Assembly: GCA_964444795.1 (NCBI GenBank)
Contig: CAYUIQ010000320.1
Location: forward strand, 1-8,270
DNA: 8,270 nt
DNA from: JABMRP01 sp964444795
GTDB lineage: Bacteria; Planctomycetota; Planctomycetia; Pirellulales; Thermoguttaceae
Direction of reading: 5' to 3'
The notes beneath the pieces are model-generated. The model saw only the letters and a program-made list of their open reading frames with translations. It did not search any database and had not been told where the DNA came from. Each line of letters opens with the position of its first letter. Position 1 is the first letter of the stretch. Positions 1-5,809 of the stretch are shown in pieces. Position numbers and translations under genes: made by a program.

Positions 1-18
1 GTGCGGCTGATTTCCGGC

Positions 19-48
19 TTGTCGGGTCGCGGGCGACCGGGCTAACAT
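19..48 (+). promoter_or_regulatory. weak candidate promoter for the 140/3064 gene pair
   Basis: TTGTCG at 19-24 and TAACAT at 43-48 are separated by 18 nt. Each matches the sigma70 consensus at four of six positions. A start near 55 would give a leader of about 85 nt containing the hairpin at 66-82. The match is weak, and the true promoter may lie upstream of the window. Confidence 0.22.
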
Positions 49-65
49 CAATTCCCGCGAAACAA

Positions 66-82
66 GGGCGGACAAGCCGCCC
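66..82 (+). other. GC-only hairpin in the leader of the 964-residue protein gene
   Basis: GGGCGG at 66-71 pairs perfectly with CCGCCC at 77-82 around the loop ACAAG. There is no U-tract after it, so it is not a classical terminator. A second, smaller hairpin lies at 25-38 (GGTCG/CGACC, loop CGGG), and GGCAC/GTGCC with a 2-nt loop lies about 20 nt before the Shine-Dalgarno site. The stretch 1-139 has no convincing coding frame; these hairpins and the weak promoter are all I see there. Confidence 0.35.
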
Positions 83-139
83 ATGGCACCCGAACAAAAC
101 ACCGGGCACAAGTGCCGGGGCTAAACTGGAGAACGAATC

Positions 140-3034
140 GTGAAAAGCCAAGTCCTTGGGGTCCTAACACTACTGGCTCTTGCCTCGGCGGCCGAGGCGG
201 AGCCGATCCAAGTCAGTGGGCGGTATCCGCATCTGGCGATGTTCAATCACCAGGGGGAGTGCGGCACGGGCGCGGTCGTGGCTTGGGCCGATCGATTGTG
301 GGCGATCACCTACGGCCCGCATCTACCCAACGGCTCCGACGACAAGCTCTACGAGATCGACGCGGCATTGAACCGGACGACCCGCCCCGAGAGCGTCGGC
401 GGCACGCCGGCCAATCGGATGATCCATCGCGAGTCGAACCAACTGAGCATCGGGCCGTATTTCATTGACGCCCAGCGCAACGTCCGCGTGGTGCCGCCGT
501 CGAAGATGTACGGCCGGCTCACCGCCACGGCCCGCCACCTGACCGATCCGACGGGCAAGGTCTACGTCTGCGACATGGAAGGCCTGATCTACGAGGTCGA
601 CGTAAAGAGTCTCGACGTCAACCTCCTGTTCAAACGCCCGATACCCGGCTGGCACGCCAAAGGCGGCTACAGCGGCCAGGGACGACTGGTAGTGGCCAAC
701 AACGGTGAACACGCGGCTGGCTCGGTCAACCAGTACAAGCCGTTCGGTTACTTCATCGACCCGACGCCTACGAGCCCCGAGGATGCCGGGGCGCTTGGCC
801 AATGGGACGGCAAGACGTGGAGCCTGGTGGCGCGGCGGCAGTTCACCGACGTGACCGGCCCGGGCGGCATCCTCGGCCCGCCCAGCGACGACGCCCCGCT
901 TTGGGCCATCGGTTGGGATCGCCGCTCGCTGCTGTTGAAACTTTGCGATGAGGGACGCTGGCAAACGTTCCGGCTGCCGGTGGCCGATTACAGTTACTTC
1001 GGCAAGCACGGCTGGCATACCGAGTGGCCACGAATTCGAGAAGTGACCGGCGGTAACTATCTGATGAACCTGCACGGCGGATGGTTCGACTTCCCCGGCA
1101 CGTTCTCCGCCGCCAACGCGGGCGGACTACGGCCGCTGGGCGCCTACGCGAAGGTGACCGCCGACTTCTGCGCCTTCGACGACCGCATTGTCTTCGGGTG
1201 CGACGACACGGCCAAGTCGGGCTTCAGCCGCGCCGGCGTCGGCGACACGCTCAACCGGCTCAACGGCCAATCGTGCTCGAACCTGTGGTTTACCACTTGG
1301 GAGGAGCTTTCCCAAGCGGGCCGTCCGGCCGGCTTCGGCGGGCCGTGGCTGGGCGACGACGTCGAGGCGGGTGTGGCGTCCGATCCGTTCCTGTTGGCTG
1401 GATTCGAGCAGCGGTGTCTGCATCTGGCGGTGGGCACGTCGGCGGGCAACACCTCGGGCATCAAGCGGACTTCGGAGAAGTTCGAAGTGACACGATTGCC
1501 TCGGAAGCTCGCCGGGCTGGCGCACGTGATCGTTCGCCGCGGCGATTTCCACGACCCGGCCCCGCCCTATTCGTTCGGCGTCGACCGCGACGTGGTGGTT
1601 TATCTCTCGGTCGACGATCGGGGTAATCCCCAGCCCGGCGATGGATGGCGGAAGACCGAGATGAAATTGGAGTGGGGGGGCGCATACGCCGATTCGGTCT
1701 ACGTCAAGGAGTTCAGCAAGGGCCGCGTCGACGTGCCCGGCAACGACGCGGAACACACGCCCGGCGCCTTCGGGATGCCCCATCTGTGTTTCATCGAACC
1801 AGTCGGCGGCGACGCGGCCGACCCGCGGATCACCGATCTACCCAAAGAACTGGCCGCCCGGATCGGCCGACCACGGCCCGTCCCGAAAGCGACTCCCGAG
1901 GGGCCCGTTACTTTCACGCTCGAAATCGACCGCACCGGCGACGGCAAGTGGACCGAGTACAAAACGATCGTCATGCCGGAGTCGGGATACGCGTATCACG
2001 TATTCCCCGAGGATCTCGACGCCGCCTGGATTCGTTTGAACGCCGACCGCGACGTTTCGGGCGTGACCGCCTATTTCCACTACGGCCCCGGTGGCGGCGC
2101 GGTGACCGATCGCGACATGTTCGTCGCACTGGCCGACGTCGACGAGCTGGGGCCGTGGACTTCGGCCGTGGTCCGCAGCGAGGGCGACGACCGGATCAGA
2201 CTCGGCGTACACTCGCGGCAAGTCGACGCCACCGGCAAGCCCGGCGAAGAGCAAACTTACCAGCTCGGGCCCGACGTGAAGTTTCAAGCCACGGAGCCCG
2301 AAAGTAAGTCGGCCCAGTTTCTGGTCGAGCAAGTCGCCGCCGTTGAACAAGTCATCCAGATCGACGACGCTTCGGTGATCGTCACCGAGGGCAACCTGCG
2401 GGTCCGGTTGCCCAAATCGAACCCGGCCTACGACACGGCTTGGCCCACCGGCTGGCCACGGGCGCTGCGCGAGGTGGTGACCGAGCGATCGTTGCTCAAC
2501 GCGGCGGGCAGCTTCTACATTCTGCCGCGAAGCAACTCCGGCGGGCTGCGGCGGATCAAACCGCTGACGACACACAACAAGCGGATCACCGACTTCTGCT
2601 CGTGGCGCGGCATGCTCGTGCTGGCCGGGTGCAAAGCGTCGGCCGAGCCGGACGGCCACTACTTCGCTTCCGACGACGGCAAGGCGGGCTTGTGGTTCGG
2701 CGATATCGACGACCTGTGGAGGTTCGGCAAACCACGAGGCGAAGGCGGGCCGTGGCTCGATGCGGCGGTCGAAGCCGGGCTGCCTTCTGTTCCGTATCTC
2801 ATGGCTGGCTACGATCGCAAGACGGTCGCGCTTTCGCACGACGCGAAGGATGACGTAAACTTCACACTACACGTCGACCCGGCCGCCAACAATACGTGGC
2901 TGCCATACGCCACGATCCGCGTGCCGGCCGGCCGGACCGTCACCCACGCCTTCCCTACCGGCTTCGCCGCCCATTGGGTCCGCGTCGCGACCGACCGCGA
3001 CTGCCGGGCGACCGCTTGGTTCGTGTATGAGTAA
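140..3034 (+). CDS. large secreted protein of unknown function, beta-propeller-like with internal duplication
   Basis: 964 residues; I do not recognise a named family over the full length. The start is GTG at 140, preceded by GGAG at 128-131 with an 8-nt spacer. Residues 1-20 form a signal peptide (MKSQ, then a Leu/Ala-rich core) with likely cleavage AEA|EP at 20/21, so the protein is exported. Residues about 22-430 look propeller-like, with repeated strand patterns such as KLYEID (69-74) and GLIYEVD (148-154). Residues 277-430 reappear at 755-900, and 590-649 reappear at 906-963, so the protein contains a diverged duplication. Residues 431-589 occur only once. No catalytic motif, membrane anchor or sorting tail is visible. 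It lies 29 nt upstream of the PQQ-like propeller gene, suggesting co-transcription. A role in surface binding or extracellular processing is a guess. The open frame and signal peptide are certain; the function is not. Confidence 0.9.
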   Translation: MKSQVLGVLTLLALASAAEAEPIQVSGRYPHLAMFNHQGECGTGAVVAWADRLWAITYGPHLPNGSDDKLYEIDAALNRTTRPESVGGTPANRMIHRESNQLSIGPYFIDAQRNVRVVPPSKMYGRLTATARHLTDPTGKVYVCDMEGLIYEVDVKSLDVNLLFKRPIPGWHAKGGYSGQGRLVVANNGEHAAGSVNQYKPFGYFIDPTPTSPEDAGALGQWDGKTWSLVARRQFTDVTGPGGILGPPSDDAPLWAIGWDRRSLLLKLCDEGRWQTFRLPVADYSYFGKHGWHTEWPRIREVTGGNYLMNLHGGWFDFPGTFSAANAGGLRPLGAYAKVTADFCAFDDRIVFGCDDTAKSGFSRAGVGDTLNRLNGQSCSNLWFTTWEELSQAGRPAGFGGPWLGDDVEAGVASDPFLLAGFEQRCLHLAVGTSAGNTSGIKRTSEKFEVTRLPRKLAGLAHVIVRRGDFHDPAPPYSFGVDRDVVVYLSVDDRGNPQPGDGWRKTEMKLEWGGAYADSVYVKEFSKGRVDVPGNDAEHTPGAFGMPHLCFIEPVGGDAADPRITDLPKELAARIGRPRPVPKATPEGPVTFTLEIDRTGDGKWTEYKTIVMPESGYAYHVFPEDLDAAWIRLNADRDVSGVTAYFHYGPGGGAVTDRDMFVALADVDELGPWTSAVVRSEGDDRIRLGVHSRQVDATGKPGEEQTYQLGPDVKFQATEPESKSAQFLVEQVAAVEQVIQIDDASVIVTEGNLRVRLPKSNPAYDTAWPTGWPRALREVVTERSLLNAAGSFYILPRSNSGGLRRIKPLTTHNKRITDFCSWRGMLVLAGCKASAEPDGHYFASDDGKAGLWFGDIDDLWRFGKPRGEGGPWLDAAVEAGLPSVPYLMAGYDRKTVALSHDAKDDVNFTLHVDPAANNTWLPYATIRVPAGRTVTHAFPTGFAAHWVRVATDRDCRATAWFVYE
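968..1429 (+). repeat. internal duplication, module A copy 1 (residues 277-430)
   Basis: This encodes residues 277-430. It shares with residues 755-900, in the same order, RLP, WPR..REV, GGLR, DFC, GC, LWF, GGPWL and VEAG. Offsets between matching motifs stay between 469 and 478 residues, so the alignment needs only small gaps. The DNA of the two copies has diverged; the repeat is visible only at protein level. Confidence 0.8.
1430..1906 (+). other. domain present only in copy 1 of the duplication (residues 431-589)
   Basis: Residues 431-589 separate modules A and B in the first half of the protein, whereas in the second half A and B are only about five residues apart. The segment contains DRDVVVYLSVDDR (482-494), a pattern resembling small beta-sandwich domains of planctomycete secreted proteins, where a phrase of the type VYVAYD is followed by a P..W element. 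I cannot name the domain. It ends with a Pro-rich linker (578-589). Confidence 0.5.
1907..2086 (+). repeat. internal duplication, module B copy 1 (residues 590-649)
   Basis: Residues 590-649 align with 906-963 at a constant offset of 316 with a single one-residue gap near the end. By hand I count about 23 identities over 58 positions, including V.FTL, D......W..Y.TI, P......H.FP, W.R, DRD and TA.F.Y. It is probably a small beta domain. Confidence 0.8.
2402..2839 (+). repeat. internal duplication, module A copy 2 (residues 755-900)
   Basis: This is the second copy of the 277-430 module. VRLP at 755-758 corresponds to FRLP at 277-280, GGLR at 801-804 to 328-331, DFC at 818-820 to 342-344, and GGPWL at 869-873 to 400-404. 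It is slightly shorter than copy 1. Confidence 0.8.
2855..3031 (+). repeat. internal duplication, module B copy 2 (residues 906-964)
   Basis: This is the second copy of the 590-649 module. It forms the C-terminus of the protein and follows module A copy 2 directly, without the intervening 159-residue domain found in the first half. Confidence 0.8.
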
Positions 3035-3063
3035 TCCCCCTCCCAACCACAAGGTACACCTAC

Positions 3064-4377
3064 ATGCGATTTCAAGTTGCGATACTCTCGGCATTGACCT
3101 TCATCCTCTCCACCACGGCCACGCGAGCCGATTGGCCGCAGTTTCGCGGTCCCGGCGGACAGAGCCACGGCGAGGCCGAAGGGCTGCCGCTCAAGTGGAG
3201 CGAGACCGAGAACGTCGCGTGGAAGACGGCCGTCGAAGGGGCCGCGTGGTCCTCGCCCGTGGTGCTGGGCCGACAAATCTGGATGACTACCGCGTTGCCG
3301 ACGATTGCCACACCCGAGGAAGCCAAGAAGTATCTTGCCGGCATCACGGCGTCCGTTCCCATGCCGTTGGTCGCGCGGAGCGTGACATTAAAGGCCGTTT
3401 GCATCGACCGCGACACGGGCCGGTTGTTGCAGAGCATCACGCTGCTGGAGGTGGACGATCCGCCACAAATCTGCAGGGTCAACAGCTTCGCCTCGCCCAC
3501 TCCGGTCATCGAGCCGGGACGCCTCTACTGCGACTTCGGCACGATGGGCACCGTTTGCATCAACACGGAAACCGGCAAACCAATTTGGACACGCCATCTG
3601 CCGATCAAATACGACGTAGGGGCCGGCAGTTCGCTGACTCTGTATGGCGACCTGCTCGTTGTGGTACGCGACGGCTGCGACCAACAATACGTGATCGCTC
3701 TGGACAAGAACACGGGCGAGCCGGTCTGGAAAACCGATCGCCCGCCGATCGACACCGCCCACACTCCTTACAAGAAGTCCTTCAGCACGCCGCTGCTGAT
3801 CGACGACGGGGGAAAGAAGCAGATGGTCGTCCTGGGTGCGAAGTGGATCGTCTCCTACGACCCCGACTCCGGAAAGCAGCTTTGGTGCGTCAATACGGGT
3901 CCCAGCTTCTCCAACAGTTCGAGCCCCGCCTTTGGCCACGGGCTGGTGTTCGTCAGCACGGCCTTTGGAGGATCGAACCTGCTGGCCGTTAAGATCGACG
4001 GGCAGGGCGACGTGACCAACACGCACATTGCCTGGAGCGAGCGACGCCAGGTTCCCAAGATGTCCTCGCCGCTGTTGGTTGGCGATGAACTTTATACCCT
4101 CTCCGACGGCGGCGTGGCGACCTGTTTCGACGCCCGCACCGGCGAGATCCATTGGGCCGAACGGATGCTGGGCGCCTGTTCGTCGTCGCCCGTGCTGGCC
4201 GACGGCCGGATTTATTTCTTCGCCGAAGACGGCAAGGCGGCCGTTGTTCGACCGGGGAAAACGTTCACCCTGTTGGCCGAGAATCAGCTTGACGGCCGCA
4301 TCAAGGCATCGGCCGCGATTTCCGATGGGGCGATTTTCGTACGCACCGATACGCATCTGTATCGAATTGAAAAGTGA
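3064..4377 (+). CDS. secreted PQQ-like beta-propeller repeat protein
   Basis: 437 residues. The start is ATG at 3064 with AAGG at 3051-3054 and a 9-nt spacer. A signal peptide spans residues 1-22 with cleavage TRA|DW, and the mature protein begins DWPQFRGP, the hallmark opening of planctomycete PQQ-like repeat proteins (COG1520/BamB-like). It continues with LPLKWSETENVAWKT (41-55). Propeller blades end in the repeated D..TG..(I/V)W pattern: CIDRDTGRLLQ (113-123), CINTETGKPIW (165-175), ALDKNTGEPVW (212-222), SYDPDSGKQLW (264-274) and CFDARTGEIHW (354-364), with strands SSPxL/F between them. This fits seven or eight blades. The length is typical for the family. No quinoprotein dehydrogenase elements (cytochrome c CXXCH motif, membrane anchor) are visible, so a binding or scaffolding role in the periplasm or outside the cell is likelier than catalysis. 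It is probably co-transcribed with the 964-residue protein. The family is clear; the ligand is unknown. Confidence 0.92.
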   Translation: MRFQVAILSALTFILSTTATRADWPQFRGPGGQSHGEAEGLPLKWSETENVAWKTAVEGAAWSSPVVLGRQIWMTTALPTIATPEEAKKYLAGITASVPMPLVARSVTLKAVCIDRDTGRLLQSITLLEVDDPPQICRVNSFASPTPVIEPGRLYCDFGTMGTVCINTETGKPIWTRHLPIKYDVGAGSSLTLYGDLLVVVRDGCDQQYVIALDKNTGEPVWKTDRPPIDTAHTPYKKSFSTPLLIDDGGKKQMVVLGAKWIVSYDPDSGKQLWCVNTGPSFSNSSSPAFGHGLVFVSTAFGGSNLLAVKIDGQGDVTNTHIAWSERRQVPKMSSPLLVGDELYTLSDGGVATCFDARTGEIHWAERMLGACSSSPVLADGRIYFFAEDGKAAVVRPGKTFTLLAENQLDGRIKASAAISDGAIFVRTDTHLYRIEK

Positions 4378-4382
4378 CGCAG

Positions 4383-4934
4383 TTATCGACCCCACACTTC
4401 CACTTCGCTCAACCCGCACCAACCCAGCGGCTCCGCCTGGGTCAACTCGGTCAACCGCAGCCAGGTTGCCTTGCGGCGGGTAAAGGAGAACGTTTGCGGC
4501 TTGTCCGTCTTTTTGATCTCGATCTCCTCGCGGCTTCCGTCGGAAAACTCGATCGTGGCGCTATGCCAATGCCGGTCGTGGGGGAAATCGGCCCGGATGA
4601 CGATCACGACCTTATCGATCACGACCGTGCGGCCGAAGTCGACTCGCCACCAGAGATCGGTTCGGCGGTCGGGCCCCCAGGAAGGAAATCGGGGGCCGTG
4701 CCCGCGGTTGGCCGTCTTGCCGTCGATGGCACATCGGGCGGCAAACGGCGGCAGGTTCTTGTACTCGCTGTTCGCCGATGCGTGCGGATAGCTCTCGGCT
4801 TTTCCCTGTACGTCGGCGGGATTCAGCGCCACGTTGCGATACGCCGGTTCTTCCTCGGCCCGCACCAGCGACGCAACGAAGCAAAGCAGCCCCGCGGCCA
4901 TTGCCGCGCGGAAGTATCCGGTAGGGTGTGCCAT
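4383..4934 (-). CDS. secreted discoidin/F5-8 type C-like (galactose-binding fold) protein
   Basis: 183 residues on the minus strand. The start is ATG at 4934-4932 with GGAGG at 4947-4943 and an 8-nt spacer. A signal peptide spans residues 1-26 with cleavage VRA|EE. The mature protein is a single domain of about 157 residues with features of the discoidin/F5-8C fold: NVALNPA (34-40), AIDGKTA (69-75), WWRVDFG (95-101), IDKVVI (106-111), R114, W123, SDGS (131-134) and the closing GLSEVEVWG (174-182). Such domains bind saccharides or act as substrate-binding modules. Here there is no attached catalytic domain, so it is either a stand-alone lectin-like protein or works with a partner encoded elsewhere. 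Its stop lies only 5 nt from the stop of the convergent propeller gene, with no terminator visible between them. It is divergent from the DUF1080 gene. The fold is probable; the ligand is unknown. Confidence 0.85.
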   Translation of the reverse strand: MAHPTGYFRAAMAAGLLCFVASLVRAEEEPAYRNVALNPADVQGKAESYPHASANSEYKNLPPFAARCAIDGKTANRGHGPRFPSWGPDRRTDLWWRVDFGRTVVIDKVVIVIRADFPHDRHWHSATIEFSDGSREEIEIKKTDKPQTFSFTRRKATWLRLTELTQAEPLGWCGLSEVEVWGR

Positions 4935-4984
4935 AGCAAAGTCCTCCGTGGGTCGATCTCGTCAAGACTCGTTGAACGTCGACT

Positions 4985-5013
4985 ATTGTAACCGATGCAC
5001 TACCGGATCGCAC
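4985..5013 (-). promoter_or_regulatory. candidate promoter of the discoidin-like gene
   Basis: On the minus strand TACAAT (4990-4985) is a good -10 element. The hexamer 17 nt upstream, GTGCGA (5013-5008), is a poor -35. Transcription would start near 4978, giving a leader of about 44 nt. The 11-nt word AACCGATGCAC (plus strand, 4990-5000) overlaps it. Confidence 0.35.
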
Positions 5014-5043
5014 GAAATGCCCGATCGTTTGACCCCCGGTTTG
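4990..5043. repeat. shared intergenic word pair, copy 1
   Basis: The plus strand carries AACCGATGCAC at 4990-5000 and ACCCCCGGTTTG at 5032-5043, 31 nt apart. Both words recur exactly, in the same order and orientation, at 8160-8170 and 8218-8229. Here the second word overlaps the -35 and the spacer of the DUF1080 promoter. It could be a regulator site or the remnant of a dispersed element. Confidence 0.4.
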
Positions 5044-5057
5044 TCCGGAGGTATGCT
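5029..5057 (+). promoter_or_regulatory. sigma70-like promoter of the DUF1080 gene
   Basis: TTGACC (5029-5034) and TATGCT (5052-5057) are separated by 17 nt, matching the consensus at five and four of six positions. A start near 5064 leaves a leader of about 40 nt before ATG at 5104. The position directly upstream of a gene with a strong ribosome binding site supports it. Confidence 0.55.
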
Positions 5058-5103
5058 GGGGAGGATGTTCTGGGTGTACAGTAGCCATTTACGGGAGAAT
5101 CTC

Positions 5104-5718
5104 ATGAAACGTTTCGCGTTTTCGTTCGTTGCGTTGTGGCTTGCCATGGCCGTGTGTGGCGCGGCAGTCGCCGAAGAAGGCCAATGGAAACCGATGTCCG
5201 ACGGCAAGACGCTGGCCGGGTGGCATGCCGTGGGCGATGGGAAGTGGACCGTCGAAGACGGCGCGTTCGTGGGCCGGGCCAACAACGAACGGCTCTACGG
5301 ACTGCTGGTCAGCGACGCGCCGGCCGATAATTTCCAGGTGCGGTTCAAGTTCAAGAGTGCCACCGGCGACAGCGGTTTCTACATCCGCACAATCATCAAA
5401 GAGCCGGAAAAGGCCCACGGTCTTCAAGTCCAAGTCGGACCGCAAGGCAGCGGCACGGGTGGGATCTACGAAAGCTACGGTCGCGCCTGGATCGACAAGC
5501 CCACGGCCGAGGAAGAAAAGCAGTTCAACAAGGTCGGCGAGTGGAACGAGATGACCATCTCGGCCCAAGGCGGCGACATCGTGGTGACGGTCAACGGCGT
5601 GAAGACGGCCGACTTGAAAGACGACCCCGCTCGACCCAGCGGGCACTTTGCCCTACAGATGCACGCGGGCTGCGTGATGGAGGTGCAGTTCAAGGATCTG
5701 GAGATACTGAAGAAGTAG
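5104..5718 (+). CDS. secreted DUF1080 (3-keto-disaccharide hydrolase fold) protein
   Basis: 204 residues. The start is ATG at 5104, supported by GGGAG at 5093-5097 with a 6-nt spacer and by the signal peptide that begins exactly there (MKRF, hydrophobic core, cleavage AVA|EE at 23/24). The same frame is open upstream, but without a signal peptide. The mature protein matches the DUF1080 family (PF06439; concanavalin-like jelly roll): SDGKTLAGWHAVG near 32-44, NFQVRFKFK, SGFYIR, a GLQVQV...TGGIYESYG stretch, EWNEMTIS, VTVNGVK, and the closing PSGHFALQMHAG...VQFKDLEI. Family members include hydrolases of 3-keto-glycosides, and many are exported in planctomycetes. The substrate here cannot be read from sequence, and the usual Gfo/Idh/MocA oxidoreductase partner is absent from the window. 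It is transcribed alone and is convergent with the nfn operon. Confidence 0.9.
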   Translation: MKRFAFSFVALWLAMAVCGAAVAEEGQWKPMSDGKTLAGWHAVGDGKWTVEDGAFVGRANNERLYGLLVSDAPADNFQVRFKFKSATGDSGFYIRTIIKEPEKAHGLQVQVGPQGSGTGGIYESYGRAWIDKPTAEEEKQFNKVGEWNEMTISAQGGDIVVTVNGVKTADLKDDPARPSGHFALQMHAGCVMEVQFKDLEILKK

Positions 5719-5741
5719 CTTTCCGCATGGTAGTCGTTGAA

Positions 5742-5802
5742 TAGTAACCCGAAGCGTAAGCGAGGCCGTCTTTTCTGTCCTCGCTGACGCTTCGGGTTAC
5801 TA
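5742..5802. repeat. 24-bp-arm inverted repeat between convergent genes (terminator or dispersed repeat)
   Basis: The left arm 5742-5765 and right arm 5779-5802 are complementary over 24 positions with one mismatch (5758 against 5786), around the 13-nt loop CCGTCTTTTCTGT. The arms begin TAGTAACCCGAAGCG. The element fills most of the 91-nt gap between the DUF1080 stop (5718) and the nfnB-like stop (5810), so it could end transcription from both sides, although no U-tract follows either arm. From memory, words of the type TAACCCGAAGCGTCAGCGAGG recur in Pirellulales genomes, which suggests a dispersed repeat family. Confidence 0.8.
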
Positions 5803-5809
5803 AGATTGC

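Noticed and set aside
1674..1680. Run of seven G in the 964-residue gene, considered as a frameshift or phase-variation site
   Set aside because: The reading frame continues with recognisable duplicated modules after the run, so no net shift is present, and a single G7 tract is ordinary in GC-rich DNA.
323..1783. Minus-strand open frames at 323-1075 and 1127-1783
   Set aside because: They lie opposite the 964-residue gene and show low-complexity shadow composition, without a recognisable motif or ribosome binding site support.
1838..2839. 333-codon open frame on the minus strand
   Set aside because: It is antisense to the 964-residue gene. The product is Arg/Gly/Val-rich with no domain or signal peptide, as expected for shadow frames in GC-rich DNA, and the plus-strand frame has a signal peptide and conserved repeats.
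3388..4422. 344-codon open frame on the minus strand
   Set aside because: It overlaps the clear PQQ-like propeller on the other strand and has no recognisable domain.
4374..4991. Plus-strand open frame opposite the discoidin-like gene
   Set aside because: The minus-strand product has a signal peptide and a full discoidin-like motif series; the plus-strand product has neither.
4834..5103. 90-codon upstream extension of the DUF1080 frame
   Set aside because: It would run through the promoter and the start of the divergent gene and would bury the signal peptide. ATG at 5104 has GGGAG 6 nt upstream.
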